From: Acetobacteraceae bacterium
GTDB taxonomy: Bacteria; Pseudomonadota; Alphaproteobacteria; Zavarziniales; Zavarziniaceae
Assembly: GCA_947379865.1 (NCBI GenBank)
Contig: CANCOY010000057.1
Location: forward strand, 1-25,035
Direction: 5' to 3'
DNA: 25,035 bases
In this document: piece by piece, positions 9,777 through 17,997 of the stretch
Position numbering within the stretch: position 1 is the stretch's first letter
Layout: each line of letters begins with the position of its first letter
Program-made: the position numbers and the translations under genes
Notes under the pieces: generated by a model
Database searches by the model: none
Told to the model about the DNA's origin: nothing
Seen by the model: the letters and a program-made list of their open reading frames with translations, nothing else

Positions 9777-12700
9777 GCGCACAGACATCAAGTCCATCCT
9801 GATCATCGGTGCCGGCCCGATCATCATCGGACAGGCCTGCGAGTTCGATTATTCCGGTACCCAGGCCTGCAAGGCCCTGAAGGCCGAGGGCTATCGCATC
9901 GTCCTCGTCAACTCGAACCCGGCCACCATCATGACCGACCCGGGTCTGGCGGACGCCACCTATATCGAGCCGATCACGCCCGAGATCGTGGCCAAGATCA
10001 TCGAGAAAGAGCGCCCGGATGCCCTGCTGCCCACCATGGGCGGCCAGACGGCGCTGAACACCGCCATGGCGCTGGCCCAGAACGGCACCCTCGAGAAATA
10101 CGGGGTCGAGCTGATCGGGGCCAATCGCGAGGCCATCGACAAGGCCGAAGACCGCCTGAAGTTCCGCGACGCCATGGCCACCATCGGCCTTGAATGCCCG
10201 CGCTCTTGCGTTGCCCATAACATGGCCGAAGCCATGGAAGCGCTGGCCGAGATTGGCCTGCCCTCCGTCATCCGCCCCAGCTTCACCCTGGGCGGCACCG
10301 GTGGCGGCATTGCCTATACGCGCGAGGAATTCGAGCGGATCGTGGCTGGCGGCCTCGACGCCTCGCCCACCACCGAGGTCCTGATCGAGGAATCCGTGGT
10401 CGGCTGGAAGGAGTATGAGATGGAGGTGGTCCGCGACAAGGCGGACAACTGCATCATCATCTGCTCCATCGAGAACATCGATCCCATGGGCGTGCACACC
10501 GGCGACAGCATCACCGTGGCGCCGGCCCTGACCCTGACCGACAAGGAATACCAGATCATGCGCAACGCCTCGCTGGCGGTGCTGCGCGAGATCGGCGTCG
10601 AGACAGGCGGCTCCAACGTTCAGTTCGCCATCAATCCGGCAAACGGCCGCATGATCGTGATCGAGATGAACCCCCGCGTCAGCCGCTCGTCGGCGCTGGC
10701 ATCCAAGGCAACCGGTTTTCCCATTGCCAAGGTCGCAGCCCGCCTTGCCGTGGGTTACACGCTGGATGAGCTGACGAACGACATCACGGGCAGCACGCCG
10801 GCCTCGTTCGAGCCGACCATCGATTACGTCGTTACCAAGATCCCCCGCTTCACCTTCGAGAAGTTCCAGGGCTCCGAGCCGCTGCTGACCACCTCGATGA
10901 AGTCCGTGGGCGAAGTGATGGCCATTGGCCGCACCTTTGCCGAGAGCCTGCAAAAGGCCCTGCGCGGTCTGGAAACCGGCCTGTCCGGGCTTGATGAAGT
11001 GCCGATCCCCGGCCTTGACCCCGATGGTGTGGTCGAACGCGACCTTGTGCGCGCCCAGCTTGCCCGGCCGACACCTGACCGTCTGCTGGTGGTGGCCCAG
11101 GCCCTGCGCCTTGGCCTGAACGTCGACGAAGTGGTGGCCGCCTCCCAATACGACCCCTGGTTCGTGCGTGAGATCGAAAAGATCGTGGCGGTTGAGGCAA
11201 CGGTCAGGGCCGATGGCCTGCCGGCTGACGCCGCCGGCCTGCGCGCACTGAAAGCCATGGGCTTTTCCGACCGCCGCCTGGGTAATCTTTCAGGTCGCAC
11301 AGAGGCTGATGTTGCGGGCCTGCGGCGTGGCCTTGGCGTGCGGCCGGTGTTCAAGCGGATTGATACCTGCGCCGGCGAGTTCGCCTCTGACACGCCCTAT
11401 ATGTACTCAACCTATGAGGCGCCGGCCGATGGCCATCCGCCCGAGTGCGAGTCCGAGCCGACCAACCGCAACAAGATCATGATCCTGGGCGGCGGGCCAA
11501 ACCGCATCGGCCAGGGTATCGAGTTCGACTATTGCTGCGTCCATGCTGCCTATGCCCTGTCAGAGGCCGGGCGCGAGACCATCATGGTCAACTGCAATCC
11601 CGAGACCGTCTCGACCGACTACGATACCTCCGATCGCCTCTATTTCGAGCCGCTGACGGCCGAGGACGTGCTGGAAATCGTCCATGCCGAGACGACGGCA
11701 GGCACCCTGGATGGCGTCATCGTGCAGTTCGGTGGCCAGACGCCGCTGAAGCTGGCCCATGCCCTGGAGGCGGCGAAGGTGCCCATCCTTGGCACCTCCA
11801 CCGATGCCATCGACCGGGCCGAAGACCGCCGCCGCTTTCAGGAACTGCTGCACACCCTTGGCCTGCGCCAGCCCGAGAACGGCATTGCGACGAGCCTTGA
11901 AGAGGCCCGCGCGATTGTCGAGCGCATCAGCTTTCCCGTGGTCATCCGCCCCAGCTATGTGCTGGGCGGCCGCGCCATGGAAATTGTGCGCGACCAGAAG
12001 AACCTTGAGCGTTACATGCGCGAGGCGGTGATCGTCTCTGGCGACAATCCGGTGCTGATCGACCGTTATCTGCAGGATGCCATCGAGGTGGACGTCGACG
12101 CCCTTGCCGACAGGCAGACGGTGTTTGTGGCGGGCATCATGGAGCACATCGAAGAGGCGGGCATCCATTCGGGTGACAGCGCCTGTTCTCTGCCGCCCCA
12201 CAGCCTTGATGCCGAGATGACCGCCGAGATCGCCCGCCAGACCGAGGCGCTGGCCCGTGGCCTCGACGTGATCGGCCTGATGAACGTGCAGTTCGCGATC
12301 AAGGACCGGGACATCTATGTGCTGGAGGTCAATCCGCGCGCCAGTCGCACGGTGCCCTTCGTTGCCAAGGCCATTGGCCTGCCCCTGGCCAAGATCGCCA
12401 GCCGGGTGATGGCGGGTGAAAGCCTTGCCTCCTTTGGTCTGGTCAACAAGCCGCTGGGCCATGTGGCGGTGAAAGAGGCCGTGTTCCCCTTTGCCCGCTT
12501 CCCCGGCGTCGACATCCTGCTTGGCCCCGAAATGCGCTCCACCGGCGAGGTGATGGGCCTCGACGTGACGTTCGAGAAGGCCTTCCTGAAGAGCCAGATC
12601 GCCAGCGGCACGCGTCTGCCCACCGCCGGAACCGTGTTCATTTCGGTGCGCTCAAAGGACAAGGCCGCCATGGTGGCGCCCGCCGCCCGGCTGGTGGAAA

Positions 12701-13017
12701 TGGGCTTCCGGGTGATTGCCACCCAGGGTACCGCCCGCTTCCTTGAAGAGCGCGGCATTCCCGCCACCCCCATCAACAAGGTGCTGGAAGGCCGGCCCCA
12801 CATTGTCGATGCCATGAAGAATGGTGATGTGGCGCTTGTCTTCAACACCACCGAGGGGGCACAGGCCATTGCCGACAGTTTCGAACTGCGGCGCACGGCC
12901 CTGATCAATCGCATCCCTTATTATACAACCGTCGCTGGCAGTATTGCCTCGGTTCAGGCAATTGCGGCCTTGCGCGAAGGTGGCCTTGAAGTCGCCCCTC
13001 TCCAATCCTACACTTGA
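9769..13017 (+). CDS. carB: Carbamoyl-phosphate synthase large subunit
   Basis: A 1082-residue synthetase subunit, full length for the family. The two homologous halves each carry an ATP-grasp module: the first begins KSILIIGAGPIIIGQACEFD and the second, at about residue 570, NKIMILGGGPNRIGQGIEFD. Typical ATP-grasp glycine loops are seen (SFTLGGTGGGIAYT; SYVLGGRAMEIV), as are the metal-binding IEMNPR and LEVNPRASR segments. The C-terminal MGS-like domain (about 945-1080, VIATQGTARFLEERG) is the allosteric site for effectors such as UMP and ornithine in characterised enzymes. The start overlaps carA by 8 nt. There is no terminator-like structure before greA, 99 nt downstream. Confidence 0.98.
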   Translation: MPKRTDIKSILIIGAGPIIIGQACEFDYSGTQACKALKAEGYRIVLVNSNPATIMTDPGLADATYIEPITPEIVAKIIEKERPDALLPTMGGQTALNTAMALAQNGTLEKYGVELIGANREAIDKAEDRLKFRDAMATIGLECPRSCVAHNMAEAMEALAEIGLPSVIRPSFTLGGTGGGIAYTREEFERIVAGGLDASPTTEVLIEESVVGWKEYEMEVVRDKADNCIIICSIENIDPMGVHTGDSITVAPALTLTDKEYQIMRNASLAVLREIGVETGGSNVQFAINPANGRMIVIEMNPRVSRSSALASKATGFPIAKVAARLAVGYTLDELTNDITGSTPASFEPTIDYVVTKIPRFTFEKFQGSEPLLTTSMKSVGEVMAIGRTFAESLQKALRGLETGLSGLDEVPIPGLDPDGVVERDLVRAQLARPTPDRLLVVAQALRLGLNVDEVVAASQYDPWFVREIEKIVAVEATVRADGLPADAAGLRALKAMGFSDRRLGNLSGRTEADVAGLRRGLGVRPVFKRIDTCAGEFASDTPYMYSTYEAPADGHPPECESEPTNRNKIMILGGGPNRIGQGIEFDYCCVHAAYALSEAGRETIMVNCNPETVSTDYDTSDRLYFEPLTAEDVLEIVHAETTAGTLDGVIVQFGGQTPLKLAHALEAAKVPILGTSTDAIDRAEDRRRFQELLHTLGLRQPENGIATSLEEARAIVERISFPVVIRPSYVLGGRAMEIVRDQKNLERYMREAVIVSGDNPVLIDRYLQDAIEVDVDALADRQTVFVAGIMEHIEEAGIHSGDSACSLPPHSLDAEMTAEIARQTEALARGLDVIGLMNVQFAIKDRDIYVLEVNPRASRTVPFVAKAIGLPLAKIASRVMAGESLASFGLVNKPLGHVAVKEAVFPFARFPGVDILLGPEMRSTGEVMGLDVTFEKAFLKSQIASGTRLPTAGTVFISVRSKDKAAMVAPAARLVEMGFRVIATQGTARFLEERGIPATPINKVLEGRPHIVDAMKNGDVALVFNTTEGAQAIADSFELRRTALINRIPYYTTVAGSIASVQAIAALREGGLEVAPLQSYT

Positions 13018-13079
13018 CGGTCCGAGCCAGCCTGCGGGGACAAATGTCTCCGTTGGGTTGGTTTTGGCTTTTATCTCGG

Positions 13080-13093
13080 GCGAGATATCTCGC
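13080..13093. repeat. 14-bp perfect palindrome upstream of greA
   Basis: GCGAGATATCTCGC reads the same on both strands. It ends 13 nt before the greA ribosome-binding site and 23 nt before its start codon. It could be an operator or lie at the transcription start, but no regulator is implicated by the sequence. Confidence 0.55.
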
Positions 13094-13106
13094 GAATCGG
13101 GATGGC

Positions 13107-13111
13107 AGGAG
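13107..13111 (+). promoter_or_regulatory. Ribosome-binding site fixing the greA GTG start
   Basis: AGGAG sits 5 nt before GTG at 13117. This selects the start that gives MAIEKVPMTVEGY, the expected GreA N-terminus, over the ATG at 13102, which lies upstream of this site, and the ATG at 13138. Confidence 0.75.
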
Positions 13112-13116
13112 ATCAC

Positions 13117-13596
13117 GTGGCTATAGAGAAAGTGCCCATGACCGTCGAGGGCTACAGCGCGCTTGAAGCGGAGCTGAAGCGACTGAAGACGATCGATCGA
13201 CCGGACGTGATCCGGGCGATTTCGGCGGCGCGCGAGCACGGCGACCTCTCCGAGAATGCCGAATATCATGCCGCCAAGGAGCGTCAGAGCTTCATCGAAA
13301 CCCGGGTGATCGAGCTTGAGGACAAGATCAGCCGTGCCCAGGTGATCGATGTCTCCAAGCTGTCCGGCACGATCGTGAAGTTCGGCGCCCATGTCACGCT
13401 GGTCGACACCGAGACCGACGACGAGCAGATCTTCCAGATCGTCGGCGTTGACGAGGCGGATGTGAAGAACGGCCGTCTTTCTGTGTCATCCCCTGTGGCG
13501 CGCGCCCTGATCGGCAAGAGCGCAGGTGATGAGATCGAGGTGACCACGCCCGGCGGACACAAGTCCTACGAAATCCTGAAAATCTTTTACAAGTAA
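13117..13596 (+). CDS. greA: Transcription elongation factor GreA
   Basis: A 159-residue protein, the normal GreA length. It inserts its coiled coil into the secondary channel of backtracked RNA polymerase and stimulates transcript cleavage. The N-terminal coiled coil carries the acidic tip HGDLSENAEYHAAKE with D43 and E46, equivalent to the essential D41/E44 pair of E. coli GreA. The C-terminal FKBP-like domain ends with SPVARALIGKSAGDEIEV and YEILKIFYK. The start is GTG, chosen from the AGGAG five bases upstream. It follows carB by 99 nt in the same direction, an arrangement seen in many alphaproteobacteria, and converges on the Lrp gene. Confidence 0.96.
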   Translation: MAIEKVPMTVEGYSALEAELKRLKTIDRPDVIRAISAAREHGDLSENAEYHAAKERQSFIETRVIELEDKISRAQVIDVSKLSGTIVKFGAHVTLVDTETDDEQIFQIVGVDEADVKNGRLSVSSPVARALIGKSAGDEIEVTTPGGHKSYEILKIFYK

Positions 13597-13620
13597 GATC
13601 GCCTGCCGGCGACTTGGCCT

Positions 13621-14115
13621 TTACCCCGCGCGACCGCGCGGGGGAAGGTCGAGCGGCACACCGGGCGCCACCTTGGCAGCCCGGATGGTGAACGACGTCT
13701 TGACGCTGGCCACGTTCGGCGCGGGCGTCAGTTCCGAGGTCAGGAATGACTGGAACTCTGACAGGTCGCGGGTGACGACCTTCAGGATAAAGTCGATCTC
13801 GCCGTTCAGCATGAAGCACTCGCGCACCAAGGGCCAGTTGCCCACCCGTGCCTCAAAGGCCTTGAGGTCTGCCTCGGCCTGGCTGTGCAGACCCACCATG
13901 GCAAACACCGTTACCTCGAAACCAAGCAGGGCTGGATCAAGGGCTGCGTGAAAGCCACGGATATAGCCGGCTTCCTCAAGCGCCCGCACACGCCTCAGGC
14001 AGGGGGGCGCCGAGATGCCAACCCTGCGGGCAAGTTCCACATTGGTGATGCGACCATCATTCTGCAGATGTTCCAGGATGAGCCGGTCAATGGCATCCAG
14101 TCTGACCTTGTTCAT
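13621..14115 (-). CDS. Lrp/AsnC family transcriptional regulator
   Basis: A 164-residue regulator. The N-terminal winged helix-turn-helix is clear: LDAIDRLILEHLQNDGRI, then VELARRVGISAPPCLRRVRAL as the helix-turn-helix (about residues 20-50). The C-terminal RAM/AsnC ligand-binding domain runs from GFEVTVFAMVGL to about residue 145. Start ATG 14115 is preceded by GGGGG 6-7 nt upstream. The open frame extends further upstream but the extra 100 residues are low-complexity and unlike the family. The gene diverges from the ELM1-like gene and ends face to face with greA. The C-terminus PPRGRAG overlaps a strong GC hairpin. Ligand and targets are unknown; amino-acid-responsive autoregulation is usual for the family. 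Confidence 0.92.
   Translation of the reverse strand: MNKVRLDAIDRLILEHLQNDGRITNVELARRVGISAPPCLRRVRALEEAGYIRGFHAALDPALLGFEVTVFAMVGLHSQAEADLKAFEARVGNWPLVRECFMLNGEIDFILKVVTRDLSEFQSFLTSELTPAPNVASVKTSFTIRAAKVAPGVPLDLPPRGRAG
13624..13643. repeat. Strong GC hairpin at the greA/lrp convergence
   Basis: CCCCGCGC at 13624-13631 pairs perfectly with GCGCGGGG at 13636-13643 around a GACC loop. It begins 27 nt after the greA stop and lies inside the last codons of the Lrp gene. Neither strand has a following T-tract, so it is at best an atypical terminator for greA. Confidence 0.5.
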
Positions 14116-14198
14116 GAGCGTCCCCCGGCGTTGCCCGAGTGTATCGCGTCGCGCCCGCCGTGCTAAGTGTGCCGGGCAGATCGCCTGAACAGGCGCAA

Positions 14199-15161
14199 AT
14201 GGATGAAAACCAATTGACCATGCAGCTTTTGGATGAAACCTGGGTGCTGAGTGACGGCAAGCCCGGCATGGAAAATCAGGCCCTTGGCCTGGCCGAAGCG
14301 GTTGGGCTGGCCAACAGAGTGGTGCGGGTGGTGCCGCGTGCGCCCTGGCGGTTTCTGGCCCCCCTGCGTCTGGCCGCCCGACTGGCGGAAAACGGTCTGG
14401 CCAGCCCCTGGCCACGCCTGCTGATCGCCACGGGTCGCCAGAGCGTGCCCTATTCCCTGGCCATCAAACGGGCCTCGCCGGCGACGTTCACGGTGCAGAT
14501 CCAGAGCCCGGGCATTGCGGCGCGGCACTTTGGCCTGATTGTGCCGCCCCGCCACGACCGCCTTGCCGGTGCCAATGTCTTGCCAACCCGCGGTGCCCTG
14601 CACCGGGTAACGCCCGCCCGCCTTGCGGCCGAGGCGGCGCGCTTTGCCCCCGCCCTTGCCCATCTGCCCCACCCCCTGGTGGCGGTGCTGATCGGCGGCG
14701 ACAATGGCGTCTATCGCCTGACCGACGCCGTGGCCGACCGCCTGATCGCAGGCCTTGAACAGCTTGTGAAGACCCAAGGGGCCGGCCTTGCGGTTACGGC
14801 GTCGCGGCGGACGTCTCCGGCCATCGTGGCACGCCTGCGCCAGGCGCTGGCCAATCTGCCCGCCGTGATGTGGGACAATACGGGCGACAATCCCTATTTC
14901 GGTTATCTGGGCCTTGCGGACCATGTGATTGTTACCGGCGACAGCGTCTCCATGGTTTCGGAGGCCTGCGCCACGGGCAAGCCAGTGCATGTGGTCGACC
15001 TTGAAGGCGGCTCGCCCAAATTCGACAGTTTTCACGCCGGCCTGCGTGCCGATGGCCTGACCCGTGCCTTTTCCGTCCCCCTTGCCAGCTGGTCCTATGC
15101 CCCGCTCAACGACACGGCCCTTGTGGCGGCCGAGGTCCGCCGGCAAATCGGCCTTGCCTGA
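14199..15161 (+). CDS. ELM1/GtrOC1 family protein (DUF1022), glycosyltransferase-like
   Basis: About 320 residues matching the family named after plant mitochondrial fission factor ELM1, which is widespread in alphaproteobacteria. The signature N-terminus WVLSDGKPGMENQALGLAEA is present, as are the ATGRQSVPYSLAIKR segment near 90, PRHDRLAGANVLPTRGALHR near 130, and VIVTGDSVSMVSEA near 250, a pattern like the nucleotide-sugar-binding half of GT-B glycosyltransferases. The bacterial function is not established; a role in cell-envelope glycan synthesis is an inference from the fold. The start is uncertain: ATG 14199 or ATG 14220, both with weak ribosome-binding sites; a GTG at 14139 is possible but would give an atypical N-terminus. 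It diverges from the Lrp gene and is followed 115 nt later by a 2OG oxygenase. Confidence 0.87.
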   Translation: MDENQLTMQLLDETWVLSDGKPGMENQALGLAEAVGLANRVVRVVPRAPWRFLAPLRLAARLAENGLASPWPRLLIATGRQSVPYSLAIKRASPATFTVQIQSPGIAARHFGLIVPPRHDRLAGANVLPTRGALHRVTPARLAAEAARFAPALAHLPHPLVAVLIGGDNGVYRLTDAVADRLIAGLEQLVKTQGAGLAVTASRRTSPAIVARLRQALANLPAVMWDNTGDNPYFGYLGLADHVIVTGDSVSMVSEACATGKPVHVVDLEGGSPKFDSFHAGLRADGLTRAFSVPLASWSYAPLNDTALVAAEVRRQIGLA

Positions 15162-15276
15162 TCTGTTCCCAAGGGGCGAGACCGCTATCCGGACTGTGCC
15201 TATTGGACACAGACACAGGCAGCCCCATTTCTGGACATGGCTGCCGCCCGGTGTTACCGGATGCTGAGGTGGCCAA

Positions 15277-15993
15277 ATGGCGGAAAACCGATTGCAGGGG
15301 AACAGGCTCATGGTGCATGGGGCAGCAGAGGCGGCACAGGCGCAGGCAGGCGGAAACGCCGCCATGGCGGCATCCCCCTTCGATCTGGCAAGGCTGGCGG
15401 CAACGCCCCTGGCGCGCGATCCCTATGACCATCTGATCGTTCCCGGCTTCGTTACGGCCGAGGGGCTGGAGGATATCCACCGGGATTTCCCCGTGCTCGA
15501 CAAGCCCGGCAGCTTTCCCTTGATGGAAGTCAGCTACGGCCCCGGCTTCGCCCGACTGGTAGAGGCGCTGGACGGGCCAGCGTTCGAGCACCTGGTTGAG
15601 GAAAAGTTTGGCCTGTCCCTGTCGGGCCTGCCCACCATCACCACGGTGCGCGGCCGCTGCCGCGCCAGCGACGGCAAGATCCACACCGACACCGCCTCCA
15701 AGGTGATCACGGTTCTGATCTATCTCAATCCGGCGTGGGAGGCCCCTGGCGGTCGTCTGCGCCTGCTGCGCTCCGGCACGGATCTTGAGGCTGTGGCGGC
15801 AGAGATCCCGCCTGTGGCGGGCACCCTTCTGGTATTCCGCCGTTCTGAAACATCATGGCATGGTCATGAGCCCTTCGAGGGCCAGCGCCGGGTCATCCAG
15901 TTCAACTGGGTGACCGAGCAGCGCTGGATCGACAAGGAAGTCCGCCGCCACCGCCTGTCCGCTTTGGTCAAGCGTCTGAACCCCTTCGCCTGA
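15277..15993 (+). CDS. 2OG-Fe(II) oxygenase family protein
   Basis: A 238-residue dioxygenase-like protein. The iron triad is visible as H136 and D138 (GKIHTDTASK) and H195 (SWHGHEPF), with R204/R205 likely to bind 2-oxoglutarate. A conserved core LIYLNPAWEAPGGRLRLL separates the two halves of the site. This resembles the prolyl-hydroxylase-like PF13640 group rather than PiuC. The first ~48 residues are Ala/Gly-rich and poorly conserved, so the start could be later: ATG 15277 has GAGGTGG just upstream, and ATG 15310 has GGGGAACAGG. The substrate is unknown. It lies only 15 nt upstream of the 647-residue unknown gene, suggesting co-transcription and a joint function. Confidence 0.88.
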   Translation: MAENRLQGNRLMVHGAAEAAQAQAGGNAAMAASPFDLARLAATPLARDPYDHLIVPGFVTAEGLEDIHRDFPVLDKPGSFPLMEVSYGPGFARLVEALDGPAFEHLVEEKFGLSLSGLPTITTVRGRCRASDGKIHTDTASKVITVLIYLNPAWEAPGGRLRLLRSGTDLEAVAAEIPPVAGTLLVFRRSETSWHGHEPFEGQRRVIQFNWVTEQRWIDKEVRRHRLSALVKRLNPFA

Positions 15994-16008
15994 CAGGATC
16001 GGCGCACC

Positions 16009-17952
16009 ATGGCTCTTGTGATTGATACCTTCACCGCCCTGCGGCCAGGCAGCCCCGTGCGCCCGGGCGGCAATGCGGGCGGCATGAGCCTGTTCAAGGC
16101 CCTGGGGCACCCAATGGTGGCGCGCCTCGCCCAGGCCCTGGTGGCGCGTCTGGCAAGCCTTGGCCCTGTTGCCGTGGTGGATGCCCATGGCCAGGCCGTG
16201 CCCTTTGCCGCCCTCTATCCCCTCGACGGCGTGGAACTGGCCTCGCTTTATGTGCAGCAGAGCGAGGAGATCGGTCATAGCCGCCTCGGCCTTGTGGCCC
16301 ACCCGATCACAGGCCTGCGGGCAGACCGCCCGGAGACGGTGCTCGTCGCCAGCTTTGATGCGGAACGGATGGTCGCGGCCGTCCGCGCGCTGGTGGGACC
16401 CGACCCCCTTGTGCTCTCGTTCGATGATCTGCGCCTGCCAGCCGACATGCTGGCCAACCCCCGCCTCTACCTCGACCCCCTCAATTTCGCGACAAACTTT
16501 GCCCTGTTCCGCGATAGCGAGGGCCTTCACACCCGGGTGACCAGCGCCAATTACTGGGGCCTGCACGGGGCAAAGGCACCCCGCCTTTTCCTTGCCCTCC
16601 ATGATGAGGCGGGCAACAGCCTGGCCCAATGGACCGAGGAGCTGCCGGTGGCCGGTGGCGGCTTCACCATCGACAGCGCCGAGGTCAGGACGCGCTTCGG
16701 GCTCGACGCCTTTACCGGCTCGCTCTTCATCCACGCCCTGGGGGCGGCGGGCCACGACGTGGTCAAATATGCCCTCGACCTTTATGGCGCAGAGGCCTCA
16801 GCCCTTACCTGCAGCCATGACGCCAATGCCTGGCCGGCCGATCTTTATGCCGGCCTGCCGGCACCGGCGCCGGGTGAACAGGTGCTGCTCTGGATCCAGA
16901 ACAGCCATCCTGTCGCCATACCGGATGGTGGCGTCGGCCTGAATGCCATGGGCTCGGACGAGGTGGTCTGGCTGGAGGGCGAGATCCCGGCCTTTGGCAC
17001 CCGCGCGGTCGATGTGGGCGCCCTGCTGCCAAATCTTGCCTGGCCAGACCAGGTGGAGGTGCAGGCCGGGCGCTATTTCGTGCGCCCGCGTTATGAGATC
17101 ACCGATGCCAAGGGTCGGCGTCACATGGCCCATGCCAATGTCGAGCGGACGGATCTCAAGCCCGACCCGGACCTGCCCGGCCTTGGTGCCATCATGGGCA
17201 AGGGCTACATCATGCCCCTGCCGGTGCTGCCGCTGGCGGACTTTGCCAGCCTTGGCCTGCCCACGCCCATGACCACGGCGCAGACGGAACTGCCGATCTC
17301 CGTTTCGCTGATCGATGCCTCGGGGCAGACCGTGGCGGAACACTTCATGGGCCGTCTGGCGCGCAGTGCCAGTGTGCCGGTTGATGTGGACGCCTGGCTT
17401 GCCGAGGCGGCCCTGCAACTGCCCTCTGGCTTTGGGCACCTGGAATTCCGTTATGATTTTCGTGACGGCGGCAGTGGCGACGGCTGGCTGCATGCGCTTG
17501 GCCGCTATACCCAGCGCAGCAGTGGCCATAGGGCCGATACCTCGTTCGGGGCGCATATCTATAACACGGCCCTTGTCTACAAGGACGAGCCGCAAAGCTA
17601 TAATGGCAAGCCGCCGGGGCTGACCACGCGCCTGTTCCTGCGCCTGGGACCCACCTATGAAACGCTCTGCCACCTGATCTATCCCGCCTCCCTGCCCTGG
17701 CATGACGCCTCGTCGACGCGGCTGGAACTGAAGGACGGCACCGGCCGGACCGTGGCGACAGAGCAGGTGGCGATCCCCTGTGGTGGCTCGGTGCACCTGC
17801 GGATGCGCACGCTCTTTGGTGTTGCGGCACTGGCTGCGGCGGGCGCGAACGCCTATGTGGTGGTGGATGACCGCACCTGCCGCCTGTTCGGCTTTCATGG
17901 CCTGATCGATGGCGACCGGGCCTTTTGCCTCGATCACATGTTCGGTTTCTGA
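16009..17952 (+). CDS. Uncharacterised 647-residue protein with apparent tandem beta-sandwich modules
   Basis: I do not recognise a named domain. The protein is soluble in appearance, with no signal peptide or membrane helix. Residues 1-150 form an alpha/beta-looking N-terminal part. The rest seems to contain four related stretches (about 190-260, 290-365, 427-500, 568-632), each with a hydrophobic strand, a D-x-x-G turn or equivalent, a short strand before an [L/I]P or acidic turn, and a final beta-rich strand, for example RLFLALHDEAGNSLAQW and SVSLIDASGQTVAEHF. The two sequences leading into modules 1 and 4 also look alike (NFATNFALFRDS ... APRLFLAL; HIYNTALVYKDE ... TRLFLRLG). AGGA upstream supports ATG 16009. 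It starts 15 nt after the 2OG oxygenase and ends 45 nt before trxB. Base composition matches its neighbours, so it looks native. The modular reading is my inference. Confidence 0.85.
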   Translation: MALVIDTFTALRPGSPVRPGGNAGGMSLFKALGHPMVARLAQALVARLASLGPVAVVDAHGQAVPFAALYPLDGVELASLYVQQSEEIGHSRLGLVAHPITGLRADRPETVLVASFDAERMVAAVRALVGPDPLVLSFDDLRLPADMLANPRLYLDPLNFATNFALFRDSEGLHTRVTSANYWGLHGAKAPRLFLALHDEAGNSLAQWTEELPVAGGGFTIDSAEVRTRFGLDAFTGSLFIHALGAAGHDVVKYALDLYGAEASALTCSHDANAWPADLYAGLPAPAPGEQVLLWIQNSHPVAIPDGGVGLNAMGSDEVVWLEGEIPAFGTRAVDVGALLPNLAWPDQVEVQAGRYFVRPRYEITDAKGRRHMAHANVERTDLKPDPDLPGLGAIMGKGYIMPLPVLPLADFASLGLPTPMTTAQTELPISVSLIDASGQTVAEHFMGRLARSASVPVDVDAWLAEAALQLPSGFGHLEFRYDFRDGGSGDGWLHALGRYTQRSSGHRADTSFGAHIYNTALVYKDEPQSYNGKPPGLTTRLFLRLGPTYETLCHLIYPASLPWHDASSTRLELKDGTGRTVATEQVAIPCGGSVHLRMRTLFGVAALAAAGANAYVVVDDRTCRLFGFHGLIDGDRAFCLDHMFGF

Positions 17953-17997
17953 CCACCCCCTTCCCTGTTTCTCGTTCCTGCAACTGATGAGCCACCG

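Noticed and set aside
9748..11148. 466-codon minus-strand open frame antisense to carB
   Set aside because: It lies fully opposite conserved CarB sequence and shows no family resemblance.
13624..13643. GC hairpin as a standard intrinsic terminator of greA
   Set aside because: The stem is perfect but neither strand has a T-tract after it, so it is listed only as a hairpin.
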